64,000 nt of DNA from Pseudidiomarina woesei (GCF_001418345.1 NZ_LIPW01000001.1:778593-842592), one strand, 5' to 3'; counted from the stretch's first letter, positions 54,081 through 63,094 are shown. Notes: generated from the letters alone by a model not told the origin. Translations and numbers: made by a program.

Positions 54081-55278
54081 TTTCTTTCAAAAACCGGGCA
54101 ATCCTGCTGATTGCTTCATGCAGGTCATCAATTTTGGGTAAGAATACCATGCGGAAGTATTGGTTGCTGGCAAGGTTAAAGCCGCTACCTGGCACTACCA
54201 AGACTTTTTCTTGTTGCAGTAATTGCATGGCAAAGTCTTGATCGTTTTCTATGGGATAAAGTTCAGGATCTAAATGTACGAATAAGTACATGGCTCCCTG
54301 AGGGCTATTTACCGAGACTCCAGGAATCGCATTAAGATGCTCGACCGCAAAATTGCGTTGTTCATATAATCGCCCTTCTGGCGCACATAAAGCCTCTATC
54401 GACTGGCTACCACCCAAAGCTGTTTGAACGGCAAGCTGCGCTGGAACATTGGCACACAGCCGCATACTTGAAAGCGTCTCTAGCGCATTAAAAATGTCAC
54501 CGGCTTGATCTATCGCACCACTGATGATTAACCATCCAGACCGAAACCCGGCTGCTCGATAAGCTTTTGATAAGCCATTAAAGGTAAAACAAAGCACTCG
54601 CGGGTTAAGTGCAGCTATCGAAACGTGCTCAGTTTCGTCAAATAATACTTTATCGTAAATCTCATCAGAGAACAGAAGTAACTGATGAGTTTCAGCAATA
54701 TCTGCGATGGCTGTTAGTAGAGCTTTACTGTAAACAGCACCCGTTGGGTTATTCGGGTTAATCAATAAAATAGCACGTGTCTTTGCCGTAACCTTGCTAG
54801 CAATGTCTTTAACGTTTGGGGCCCATTGATTTGCAGGGTCGCATTGATAGTAGACCGGCTTGCCACCAGCTAAGGTTACTGCCGCAGACCAGAGCGGATA
54901 GTCTGGCGATGGAATGAGCACTTCATCATCTGGATTCACAATAGCTTGAGTCACCAAGCTTATAAGTTCAGAAACGCCATTCCCCATAAAGATATGCTCA
55001 TGGGTCACCCCTTCAATGCCCTTACGTTGGGCTTCTTGCATGACCGCTTTACGAGCCTGAAATAAGCCTTTGGAATGGCTGTATCCCTGCGCATGAAATA
55101 GATTTTCTGCAATGTCGCTAACAATTTCTTGGGGGGCGTATAGCTCGTATGGCGCCAGATTACCAATGTTGAGACGAATAATCGGATGTCCTGCTTTTTC
55201 CAAACGTTCAGCTTCTTGCTGCACAGCTCCTCGAATATCGTAACGAATATTCTGCATTCTCGTTGCTGGAGTAACCAT
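54058..55278 (-). CDS. alaA: glutamate-pyruvate aminotransferase AlaA
   Basis: 406 residues from MVTPATR, chosen because AAGGATAG precedes it; the frame further upstream translates a palindrome. Very close to E. coli AlaA (405 residues) along its length: RYDIRGAV, LNIGNLAPY, GNGVSELI, PDYPLW, NPNNPTGAVYSK. The PLP-binding Lys is residue 238 (NGLSKAYR). It makes alanine from pyruvate and glutamate. The last five residues (AAPAT) and the TAG stop are encoded by a palindromic repeat rather than by the usual AlaA tail. Confidence 0.95.
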   Translation of the reverse strand: MVTPATRMQNIRYDIRGAVQQEAERLEKAGHPIIRLNIGNLAPYELYAPQEIVSDIAENLFHAQGYSHSKGLFQARKAVMQEAQRKGIEGVTHEHIFMGNGVSELISLVTQAIVNPDDEVLIPSPDYPLWSAAVTLAGGKPVYYQCDPANQWAPNVKDIASKVTAKTRAILLINPNNPTGAVYSKALLTAIADIAETHQLLLFSDEIYDKVLFDETEHVSIAALNPRVLCFTFNGLSKAYRAAGFRSGWLIISGAIDQAGDIFNALETLSSMRLCANVPAQLAVQTALGGSQSIEALCAPEGRLYEQRNFAVEHLNAIPGVSVNSPQGAMYLFVHLDPELYPIENDQDFAMQLLQQEKVLVVPGSGFNLASNQYFRMVFLPKIDDLHEAISRIARFLKERLAAPAT

Positions 55279-55307
55279 GTATCTATCCTTGTTCAGAGTA
55301 AAGTGAG

Positions 55308-55358
55308 GAACTTGCAGACCCACCTCCGGCCCCAGCTATGTAGCTGGGGCCGCAAGTC
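55308..55358. repeat. palindrome upstream of alaA (GACTTGC family)
   Basis: GAACTTGCAGACC at the left, GCCGCAAGTC at the right, CCCCAGCTATGTAGCTGGGG in the centre (nine-base-pair stem). It ends 30 bases upstream of the alaA start, so it could fold in the leader RNA. Confidence 0.85.
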
Positions 55359-55470
55359 CTAATCATTTTCTAGCTTCGCAAAATAATCTTATATAGCTCG
55401 CACAAATAAATGACATCCAGAAATCGTTAAATGGTGGCGATCAAAGTAATACAATGTACCCCCCTCTCCC

Positions 55471-56330
55471 CTACCGATGCAACCAAAGCAAATCATTCAC
55501 CCCATCCTCAGTAGGCGCATACCCACACGGTGCGCTCAGCAGCAGTACACGCAGCTCGTCGATGCGGAAATTCTGGCAAGCGTCATCTAGCGCATCCAAC
55601 AACGCAGACATTTCAGCCCATGGCAGAAACGCCTCTTGCGCTTGGCAAATGCGCGGATGCGCGCACTCCACCACGTTGTCGCCTATCAACAACTCCTCGT
55701 ACAGCTTCTCGCCTGGGCGCAGGCCCGAAAACGCAATCTCAATGTCGCCATGAGGGTTCTCAGCATCGCGCACTTCCAGCCCCGACAAATGAATCATCTT
55801 GCGCGCTAGGTCAACAATACGCACCGGCTCGCCCATATCTAGCACAAACACCGAGCCCGAGGTGCCCACAGTGCCGGCCTGAATCACCAGCTGCGCGACC
55901 TCAGGAATAGTCATAAAGTAGCGGGTAATTTCGGGGTGAGTCACCGTAATCGGGCCGCCCTCGGCAATTTGGCGCTTAAACAGCGGCACCACCGAGCCCG
56001 ACGAGCCCAATACGTTACCAAAGCGCACCATGCAAAACCGCGTCGACACATCAGCGCGCGAAGCCAAGCCCTGCAGCACCAGCTCCGACAAACGCTTGGT
56101 GGTGCCCATCACGTTGGTTGGCCGCACGGCTTTGTCGGTAGAAATAAGCACAAACTGCTCCACGCCCGCCGCAATGGCCGCCTCGGCAGTATGCCAGGTG
56201 CCAAACACGTTGTTGCGCACGCCTTCTACCATATTAAATTCAACTAAAGGCACGTGCTTGTAGGCGGCGTGGTAAACGGTCTGTACCTTAAACGCCTTCA
56301 TCACCGCCTCAACGCGGTTGCGGCAAACGA
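55471..56330 (-). pseudogene. 5'-truncated nucleotide-sugar 4,6-dehydratase (CapD/WbpM-like)
   Basis: About 285 residues match the C-terminal part of polysaccharide-biosynthesis dehydratases: QTVYHAAYKHVPLVE, FVLISTDKAVRPTNVMGTTKR (Lys of the catalytic region), FGNVLGSSGSVVPLF, TRYFMTIPE and FSGLRPGEKLYEELL. The whole N-terminal membrane part and the NAD-binding TGAGGSIG region are missing. Where RVEAVMKAF begins, the sequence turns into the TGTC/GACA array, and the frame then reads repeat sequence (CRQHATGYDACC). One Ala seems to be missing from the usual HAAAYKHVP. It most likely lost its 5' part by insertion or recombination at the array. Confidence 0.85.
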
Positions 56331-57319
56331 CACAACATGCGTCATAACCTGTCGCATGTTGACGACAAAACGAACAGGTCAGAAACAACAAAAGCGGCAC
56401 CAAACGTCGATGCCTCTTTTGCGGTGAGCTGAGTCGAGATCTCGTTGCATGTTTAGTTCATATCGACGCATGGTTGTTTCCACCGGCGTAAATCTTATCC
56501 ACTCACGTGAATAACACTCTACAAGGCACATTGTGTCAAAAGACACAAAAACCTGTCATTTGACGCAAGCATGCGACATAACGTGTCGCAACATGTCAAA
56601 TGACACAAGATACGTCACTATTTGTCGCATGTTGACCAATAAACACGCAGCGCCAGAAACAACATGCGTCACAACCTGTCGCATGTTGACGACAAAACGA
56701 ACAGGTCAGAAACAACAAAAGCGGCACCAAACGTCGATGCCGCTTTTGCGGTGAGCTGAGTCGAGATCTCGCTGCAAGATTAATTCATATCGACGCCTGG
56801 TTGTTACCACCGGCGTAAATCTTATCCACTCACGTGAATAAAACTGGCTACACGGAACATAGTGTCAAAAGACACAAAAACCTGTCATTTGACGCAAGCA
56901 TGCGACATAACGTGTCGCAACATGTCAAATGACACAAGATGCGTCACCAATTGTCGCATATTGACGAATAAACACGCAGCGCCAGAAACAACATGCGTCA
57001 TAATCTGTCGCATGTTGGCGACAAAACGAACAGTCCATAAACAACAAAAGCGGCACAAAACTTATCTACTCACTTGAATAACTCCGGCTACAAAGCTCAC
57101 CGTGTCAAAAGACACAAAAACCTGTCATTTGACGCAAACATGCGACATAGCGTGTCGCAACATGTCAAAAGACACAACATGCGTCACCATTTGTCGCATG
57201 TTGATGAATAAACATGCAGCACCAGAAACAGCATGCGTCATCATCCGTCGCATGTTGACGGCAAAACGAACAGGCCAGAAGCGACAAAAGCGGCACCGAA
57301 GTTCGATGCCGCTTTTGCA
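56327..57319. repeat. tandem array of TGTC/GACA palindrome-rich units
   Basis: Units of about 328 bases recur: AACATGCGTCA...CTGTCGCATG occurs at about 56334, 56661, 56990 and 57230. Spacings are 327, 329 and 240, the last unit having lost about 89 bases. Each full unit carries TGTGTCAAAAGACACA, TGTCATTTGACG, TGCGACATAACGTGTCGCA (first copy 56572-56590) and TGTCAAATGACACA, plus a GCGGCA.../...TGCCGC terminator-like hairpin and the palindrome CGAGATCTCG. The units differ at scattered sites. Short frames inside them show mostly replacement changes, so I do not call them genes. Confidence 0.9.
57287..57319 (-). terminator. terminator-like hairpin downstream of galE
   Basis: AAAAGCGGCACCG / TGCCGCTTTT, the same hairpin that closes each array unit (also 56715-56749; a degraded copy at 56390-56422). 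Here it lies 69 bases beyond the galE stop and could end that transcript. Confidence 0.65.
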
Positions 57320-57341
57320 AATAAAGCCAATTTCCTTGCTA

Positions 57342-57389
57342 AGGTCAGGGTCCAGACCATGGTCCGGACTAGGGGCCGCCCCCTCCTCT
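57342..57389. repeat. family-2 element at the 3' end of galE
   Basis: A truncated left arm (GGTCAGGGTCCAGACCATGG) then GGTCCGGACTAGGGGCCGCC and CCCTCCTC. The following CTA is the galE stop on the minus strand. Confidence 0.8.
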
Positions 57390-58401
57390 AATCTTTATAA
57401 CCATTCGGGTTCTGCGACTGCCAGCGCCACGCATCTTCCATCATTTCAGCTAGCCCGCGCTTAGCGCGCCAACCTAATGACTCGTAAGCATATGTTGGGT
57501 CGGCGTAGCAAACGGCAATGTCACCTGGGCGGCGGTCAACAATGGTGTAAGGCACAGGGCGGCCAGAGGCGGCCTCAAATGCCTCAACCATCTGTAAAAC
57601 AGAATAGCCATTACCGGTACCTAGGTTCACAGCCTCATAACCGCAAGCATCAGTCAGCTTATCAAGCGCAGCCAAATGCCCCAATGCTAAGTCCACCACG
57701 TGAATGTAGTCACGTACACCTGTACCATCTTCCGTTGGGTAATCTGAGCCATAAACGCTTAAACGCTCTAAGCGCCCAACGGCCACTTGCGAAATATAAG
57801 GTAGCAAGTTGTTAGGGATATCATTTGGGTCTTCACCAATTAAGCCTGAAGCATGCGCACCAACAGGGTTAAAATACCGCAACACAATGGCAGACCAAGC
57901 GGGGTCGGCCACGCACTTATCGGCAAGCATGCGCTCAACCATATATTTTGACGTGCCATAGGGGTTCGTGGTGCTACCTGTCGGAAAGTCTTCGCGAATA
58001 GGCACGCTGGTTGGGTCACCATAAACAGTAGCCGAAGATGAAAACACCATGCGTTTCACACCAAACTCTTCCATTACCTGCATTAAGATCATGGTGCCGG
58101 CGAAGTTATTTTCATAATATTCTAACGGCTTACTTACACTCTCACCGACGGCCTTCAACCCAGCAAAATGCACAACGGCAGAGATATCATTTTCGCTAAA
58201 TACGCGTTGTAACAACTCGCCATCACGTACATCACCTTCAACAAAGTTAACATCTCGCCCTGTTATGCGAGAAATGCGCTTTAAGCTCTCAACCGAGCTA
58301 TTGCATAGGTTGTCGTAAACCAATACATCATGGCCGGCTTCCAAAAGCTCTACTACGGTGTGTGAACCAATGTAGCCGGCTCCGCCTGTGACTAAAATCA
58401 T
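57388..58401 (-). CDS. galE: UDP-glucose 4-epimerase
   Basis: 337 residues, the usual GalE length. NAD-binding [10 protein letters not shown] at 7-16, catalytic Ser in SSSATVYG, Tyr-Lys in YGTSKYMVE, and [10 protein letters not shown]. It interconverts UDP-glucose and UDP-galactose, here probably for the exopolysaccharide made by the neighbouring genes. The divergent sugar-transferase gene shares the 141-base upstream region. The TAG stop (57388-57390) is the edge of a family-2 palindrome. Confidence 0.95.
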   Translation of the reverse strand: MILVTGGAGYIGSHTVVELLEAGHDVLVYDNLCNSSVESLKRISRITGRDVNFVEGDVRDGELLQRVFSENDISAVVHFAGLKAVGESVSKPLEYYENNFAGTMILMQVMEEFGVKRMVFSSSATVYGDPTSVPIREDFPTGSTTNPYGTSKYMVERMLADKCVADPAWSAIVLRYFNPVGAHASGLIGEDPNDIPNNLLPYISQVAVGRLERLSVYGSDYPTEDGTGVRDYIHVVDLALGHLAALDKLTDACGYEAVNLGTGNGYSVLQMVEAFEAASGRPVPYTIVDRRPGDIAVCYADPTYAYESLGWRAKRGLAEMMEDAWRWQSQNPNGYKD

Positions 58402-58460
58402 AAATGTGTTTCCCTACTACTTAAACAGCAAAAAATTAAGCCTATTATGCAATAAATTTA

Positions 58461-58488
58461 TTACAATTCGAAATGCTTTCGCTATAAT
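58461..58488 (+). promoter_or_regulatory. sigma-70-type promoter for the priming sugar transferase
   Basis: TTACAA (58461-58466), a 16-base spacer, and TATAAT (58483-58488). It lies about 55 bases before the ATG in the AT-rich galE/sugar-transferase gap. Confidence 0.6.
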
Positions 58489-58542
58489 GCGTTTTCAATA
58501 CACATTTTAACTAGAAGCCACGTTTTAAAAGGATGTACAAGA

Positions 58543-59454
58543 ATGCTTCGTTCAGCCAAAAATGCGTTAATTCATGTCTACTGCCCAGAGCAATACGAAG
58601 AAAAAGTGAAATCAATTCTTGTTGAAAGAAAAGTTAACTTTGTTATCAATGAGTTTGACTTAAAGGCAGGTATGCCCGCGGTAGTATGTCATTACCGTAG
58701 TTATGCATTATGCGATGATAAAAAAGCATTTTTAATTGATGCTACGGAACGCGGCGCGTGGGTTGAACCTTTAGTTAGCTACCTTGATAAACACCTCGGC
58801 TTTACCGAAATTGAGCTGGTTGATTCTAGTTATTTCCTGCATCAAAAAGCGTTTTCAATATTATCTGGGTGGCGCCCCAAATTTACAAAACGTTTGTTCG
58901 ACATTCTACTCTCAACAATTGGCTTGCTTGCTGTTAGCCCAATACTAATAATTACTGCACTACTAATTAAACTTGATAGCAAAGGCCCAGTACTCTACAA
59001 ACAGGCTCGTGTTGGCCTATTCAATAAAGAATTTGATGTCATCAAATTTCGCTCAATGACAACAGACGCTGAAGCCAATGGCGCCCAGTGGGCGTCAAAG
59101 AATGATGCTAGGGTTACACGCGTTGGAAAGCTTTTAAGAAAAACACGAATTGATGAGCTACCGCAGCTAATCAATGTATTAAATGGTGAGATGTCGTTGA
59201 TTGGTCCACGACCAGAGCGACAAGTGTTTATTCAGGAACTAGAAAAGTCGATACCATATTATCGCTTCCGCCATGCGGTAAAGCCAGGGATTACAGGTTT
59301 AGCACAGGTTAAATACCCATATGGCGCATCAGTTGATGATGCGAAGTGGAAGCACCGTTATGACTTGCATTATATAAAGCACCAAACAGCTTGGATGGAC
59401 TTAAAGATTGTTGTATTAACCGTTTACACTGTGCTTTTTGCGAAGGGACAATAA
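58543..59454 (+). CDS. polyisoprenyl-phosphate sugar-1-phosphate transferase (priming glycosyltransferase)
   Basis: 303 residues. The N-terminal 110 residues are a soluble domain. Residues about 112-300 are the bacterial sugar-transferase domain: KRLFDILLSTIGLL membrane hairpin, VLYKQARVG, KFRSMTTDAE, RVGKLLRKTRIDELPQL, and IGPRPER. It loads the first sugar phosphate onto undecaprenyl phosphate at the inner membrane, starting repeat-unit synthesis. The five-helix N-terminal part of WcaJ-type proteins is absent, so it is a short form. AAGGATG lies upstream. Lower GC content than the rest of the window; insertion-sequence debris follows immediately. Confidence 0.93.
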   Translation: MLRSAKNALIHVYCPEQYEEKVKSILVERKVNFVINEFDLKAGMPAVVCHYRSYALCDDKKAFLIDATERGAWVEPLVSYLDKHLGFTEIELVDSSYFLHQKAFSILSGWRPKFTKRLFDILLSTIGLLAVSPILIITALLIKLDSKGPVLYKQARVGLFNKEFDVIKFRSMTTDAEANGAQWASKNDARVTRVGKLLRKTRIDELPQLINVLNGEMSLIGPRPERQVFIQELEKSIPYYRFRHAVKPGITGLAQVKYPYGASVDDAKWKHRYDLHYIKHQTAWMDLKIVVLTVYTVLFAKGQ

Positions 59455-59527
59455 TGGATCAGTTGTCCCCCTTTGTTGACAGCGGTTGCCAGTACATTTC
59501 GCTATCGACATTTTTCAAGTCAGTTAA

Positions 59528-59799
59528 TGTAAATACCCCATTTATAACACAGTCATCTCGTAGAGTATTTATGCCGCATTTCGGTACTCAAATGGTGTCA
59601 TGTCATTGAGTGAATCGTGCGGCCGTTCGTTGTTGTATAGCTCAATCCAGTCTTCGGTCATTTGCTTCACTTCGTTCAGGTTGTTGAAGATGTAGCAATC
59701 GAGTACATCATCACGATAGGTTCGGTTAAATCGTTCAATGTATGCATTTTGATATGGGCAACCGGGTTTAATGTAATCAATGTAAGCGTCACAGATTCC
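59528..59799 (-). mobile_element. right-end remnant of an IS3-family element
   Basis: On the minus strand a frame ending at 59569 reads DAYIDYIKPGCPYQNAYIER, FNRTYRDDVLDCYIFNNLNE, then YNNERPHDSLNDMTPFEYR, the C-terminal 75 residues of an IS3 OrfB transposase (DDE integrase) with its last Glu. The outer end TGTAAATACCCC (59528) is comparable with the left end TGTAATCCCCCC of the IS at 63688. The rest of the element is missing. Confidence 0.82.
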
Positions 59800-60044
59800 A
59801 CACCTAGGTACACGGGGATGCAGATGGCCTAGGTGTGGTTGCTGTTACGGTTATGATGATCTGGACCATTTGCTGCCGTGGAATATCTCATTAAGCGTTA
59901 ATACGGCGGCAACGGAGTAAAACTGATCCACCTCAGCGACAATTACTTGGCCGGTTAAATGGCCAACAAAATTGATCCACCCGAGAAAACAAATTACCGT
60001 TAATGTGTGCTTTTAGTGACGCTTACAATCCTGTTTGAGCAAGC
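59800..60044. other. gene-free stretch with mobile-element-like scraps
   Basis: Together with 59455-59527 this 590-base gap holds no intact gene. An 11-base perfect inverted repeat CCACACCTAGG (59798-59808) / CCTAGGTGTGG (59828-59838) is present. Further on AAACTGATCCACC and AAATTGATCCACC recur about 50 bases apart (about 59920-59985), resembling terminal repeats of an IS element that I cannot assign. Confidence 0.5.
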
Positions 60045-60824
60045 CTAATGTAAAACACCCAAGGAGCGGGCCAAACGGGGAAACTTGGTACGGAGCACCC
60101 CATTTACTGCGTACTGGGCAAAAAAATAGCTCGCCTTGAAAATATTTAATTTTTCTACTTCCCTATAAAGCTTCCAAGTAAATTGCGCGGCAGAGAGTTT
60201 ATTAGCAGAAATAGAGTCAGAACGTAATTGATACTGCCCCAACACCTCTTGAACCCCATAAGCATAGGGAATTTGCTTTAAAATACGCAACCACAAGCCT
60301 AAGTCCTGACGTTTACGAATAAGAGGCATATAAATTTTACCAAGCTTTTGAGTATCATAAACGGCAGTCAAACAACCGATGCTGCACACCTTTAATAAAT
60401 CATAGTACGTTATTCGTTCAGGCACACCGACCTTACCAACAGCATTTCCCTGCTCATTTATCTTTTCATAAGCGGCATAGCTAAAAGCAACATCATTATC
60501 TTGCATAAACTGGATTTGAGTTTCTAGCTTATGCGGCAACCATTTATCATCACTGTCTAAAAAAGCAATGAAACGCCCTGCCGCGGCTTCTATTGCAGTA
60601 TTGCGTGCAACCGCGGCACCGGAGTTTTTCTCTAGCTGAAGTACCTTAATACGGCTATCTTCGGCTGCATATCTTTGGGCTATTTCTATAGATTTATCTG
60701 TAGAAAAATCATCCACCATAATCATTTCCCAGTCTTGATAGGTTTGAGAAACAACAGACTGGATGGCTTGCTCAAGATACTCTGAGCAGTTATAAAGAGG
60801 GGTAATAATACTTACTTTTAACAT
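60045..60824 (-). CDS. family 2 glycosyltransferase
   Basis: 259 residues from MLKVSII. GT-A fold: SIITPLYNCSEYLEQAIQSV, VDDFSTDKS, NSGAAVARNTAIE, and the DXD-type FLDSDDKW. It transfers a sugar from a nucleotide donor to the growing lipid-linked repeat unit on the inner face of the membrane. The C-terminal region (LRSDSISANKLSAAQ) is typical of WfgD/WbbL-like enzymes. 41 bases after the next glycosyltransferase gene; last gene of the epsG-GT-GT operon. Confidence 0.92.
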   Translation of the reverse strand: MLKVSIITPLYNCSEYLEQAIQSVVSQTYQDWEMIMVDDFSTDKSIEIAQRYAAEDSRIKVLQLEKNSGAAVARNTAIEAAAGRFIAFLDSDDKWLPHKLETQIQFMQDNDVAFSYAAYEKINEQGNAVGKVGVPERITYYDLLKVCSIGCLTAVYDTQKLGKIYMPLIRKRQDLGLWLRILKQIPYAYGVQEVLGQYQLRSDSISANKLSAAQFTWKLYREVEKLNIFKASYFFAQYAVNGVLRTKFPRLARSLGVLH

Positions 60825-60865
60825 CAAAATTAACCTAGGACACATAGGCAAAAGCACGAGATATA

Positions 60866-61663
60866 TTATTGCAGTTTAAAGTGCTGGTTTAATTTACAAC
60901 TTTTCAATCCCTGCAGCATTAGCCCAATCATTTTCATATAAGAATAATCAGGAAAAAGTTTTTTTCGACGTATTGCGAATTGAAGAATTAATAAATAGCT
61001 AAATTTCTGTGATATAGCGTAGAAAATAGCACCACGATCAAATAGATATTTATCATCATACCCGGTAAACCAAGAAGAATCTGATTTTGGTCTTTTAAGA
61101 ATTTTTACAGGTAAATAACACATTTTGAAATGCTTAAAACACTGAGACAAAAATATGTTTTCTTCTCCAGAGCTATAGATACCACTACCTGTGCCGAATT
61201 TTTCATTTAGCCTCAACCCTTTCCCTAAAACGTCCTGTCTTTTAAATGCGATTTGCCAAGATGAAAACCCCAAAACTTGGTGCCATAAAATATTTTTAAT
61301 TTTATCTGGATATCTACGATTATAATTATCAACATTAAATATTAAAAAAACATAGTTTTGATGCTTGTTAAAAGACTCTAAAATAGTATTTTGAAAATCA
61401 TCAAAATAAATTAAATCATCATCTGCTAGTAAAACCACATCAGCTTTACTTTCTTTTAATGCTAAGTTCCTGCTTTTACTTAATCCTCTTTCCTTAGAGA
61501 AGATGATTCTGATTTTTTGATTATCTTGGTTAATCTTCTCATAACCATTCTTATCACCTTGGACTACGACCAAAGCATTACATTTAACATTAGACTTTGC
61601 CAACATTTGCAACACTTCAGTAGTATTTTTATGCATCGTTGAGATAAGAAGTTCGAAGTTCAT
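60866..61663 (-). CDS. family 2 glycosyltransferase, divergent
   Basis: 265 residues from MNFELL, which overlaps the end of the EpsG-like gene with GGAAT upstream. GT-A features: ISTMHKNTTE, SKERGLSKSRNLALKES, and DXD-type LLADDDLIYF. GTGSGIYSSGEENIFL is a recurring motif in capsule glycosyltransferases. AT-rich with many Lys and Asn codons, unlike the first 58 kb, suggesting horizontal origin. Confidence 0.88.
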   Translation of the reverse strand: MNFELLISTMHKNTTEVLQMLAKSNVKCNALVVVQGDKNGYEKINQDNQKIRIIFSKERGLSKSRNLALKESKADVVLLADDDLIYFDDFQNTILESFNKHQNYVFLIFNVDNYNRRYPDKIKNILWHQVLGFSSWQIAFKRQDVLGKGLRLNEKFGTGSGIYSSGEENIFLSQCFKHFKMCYLPVKILKRPKSDSSWFTGYDDKYLFDRGAIFYAISQKFSYLLILQFAIRRKKLFPDYSYMKMIGLMLQGLKSCKLNQHFKLQ

Positions 61664-61665
61664 TT

Positions 61666-62724
61666 TTAATTCCATAAAATACTGTTATATAAAAATTCAT
61701 GTTTAGCTAAAAAAGTAACCTTAGCGATATAAGGCAAAACTATATAACCAAGCACTAGAACAAATGAGATAGCTCTACCTTTCACATAATTATAGTGAAG
61801 CAAATAATACATAGGGAAAACCATAAAAAATACAACATAATAATAAAATCTAGTTGCCATACCTAAATTAAGAGATAGCAAAAAGAACCAAAAGGTTAAA
61901 GTAAATGTAAAAATCATAAAGTGAAAATAACTCCCAAACTCACTTGATGATTTCTTATAGACTAAATAAAAATAGAAAATTAATGGGAGGTAATATAGTT
62001 TAGTTATAAACAGACCTAGAGTGTGCTGCTCTGCATAAAGGCCTTGAAGGTAGTGCGCATAGCTTGGCAGAAAAATAATTACCAACTCATCAATAATCTT
62101 ACCCAGCAGTAAAAAACCCACCACGGAAAATAAAAACAAAAACAACAAGCTTTTATTAAATTTTTCATATAAAAAATAAATTGGCAATAGAACAAGAAGA
62201 AACCAAGCAGTATTGTGAAAAAAAGATGCCAACCCAAGTAAAATAAAAAAACGAACAAATCTTTTTTCGTAAAGTAGGATAGTTAATAAAGGTAAAGCAG
62301 CAATAACCACATACTGCCTAAGGCCATTTAACTGATTATTGTAAATATTAGTAACGCAAATGAAAGCGATAAAAAACAGGGTAAGTATAAATCCCTTTTC
62401 CTTTATAGATTTAAAATAAATAAAAACTAAAACAGCTTGAATAAATGAGATAGCTAAAAATACACTTTGAGCTGGCAGCTCTAACCAATTTAAAAATATA
62501 TTTAAATACGCAAATAAATATTCTCCTTTGTTTATGAAAAACTGATGGCTTGAACTATCTTCAAAGATATTGATATAGCTAAAATAATCAGTCCCAACAT
62601 CGTACTGTAGCCCAGCAACAAGAAAGTAAAGTACAAAAGCTGGAAACATTGCAATCAATGAAGCCTTGTACTTTTCAATTAATGCAAAATAACCAGAGAT
62701 GTAAGAAAGAACAAATAAAAACAT
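61666..62724 (-). CDS. EpsG-like polysaccharide polymerase
   Basis: 352 residues with about ten membrane segments. The N-terminal GLQYDVGTDYFSYINIF and later NQLNGLRQYVVIAALPL and LASFFHNTAW motifs are those of EpsG/Wzy-type proteins, which polymerise lipid-linked repeat units on the periplasmic face. AT-rich. First gene of a three-gene operon with two glycosyltransferases. Flippase and export genes are not in the window. Confidence 0.85.
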   Translation of the reverse strand: MFLFVLSYISGYFALIEKYKASLIAMFPAFVLYFLVAGLQYDVGTDYFSYINIFEDSSSHQFFINKGEYLFAYLNIFLNWLELPAQSVFLAISFIQAVLVFIYFKSIKEKGFILTLFFIAFICVTNIYNNQLNGLRQYVVIAALPLLTILLYEKRFVRFFILLGLASFFHNTAWFLLVLLPIYFLYEKFNKSLLFLFLFSVVGFLLLGKIIDELVIIFLPSYAHYLQGLYAEQHTLGLFITKLYYLPLIFYFYLVYKKSSSEFGSYFHFMIFTFTLTFWFFLLSLNLGMATRFYYYVVFFMVFPMYYLLHYNYVKGRAISFVLVLGYIVLPYIAKVTFLAKHEFLYNSILWN

Positions 62725-62880
62725 TTAGTTTCCAAGTTTAATAATTTGAAATTATTTGTACTGTGCCAACCTTTCTAAGCGTATCATTCTAGCTTATCTA
62801 TTGATGTTGTTCAGTAAAAATTAGGTATTAGCCGCCGGACTAATGCTAGTAGTGCTCAGAATTCTGTGTCATTTCGATAA

Positions 62881-63042
62881 ACCAAGCAAAAACGAGATGA
62901 CATTCTGCGGTACGTAAACTGGAAACAGCGCAAGACTATTGCCGCTGATTTAAAACTCATTTATGGCGCGGCTACTCGCGCTGAAGCCGAGCAGGCACTA
63001 GAAAATTTCGCCTCGACATGGGACCCCTGTGTGTCAACCTAA
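62881..63042 (+). mobile_element. C-terminal fragment of an IS256-family transposase
   Basis: The frame reads RDDILRYVNWKQRKTIAADL then IYGAATRAEAEQALENFAS and TWD before drifting to a stop. It matches the mutator-type transposase segment that precedes the last catalytic Glu. Only about 50 residues remain. The rest of the 370-base gap (62725-63094) has no recognisable gene. Confidence 0.78.
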
Positions 63043-63094
63043 GCATGCACCAACCTGATTTTGAGTTAACATATAAATCAGGGTGACTTAGGAG

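Noticed and set aside
56327..57319. CRISPR array
   Set aside because: The repeated units are 240-329 bases long with internal palindromes and no short repeat-unique spacer alternation, and no cas genes are nearby.
56533..57464. Three similar short Cys-rich reading frames (73, 71 and up to 120 residues) beginning GTG in each array unit
   Set aside because: Differences between the copies are mostly amino-acid replacements, the frames start inside a palindrome and the third runs into galE antisense sequence. The pattern fits selection on DNA or RNA structure rather than on protein.
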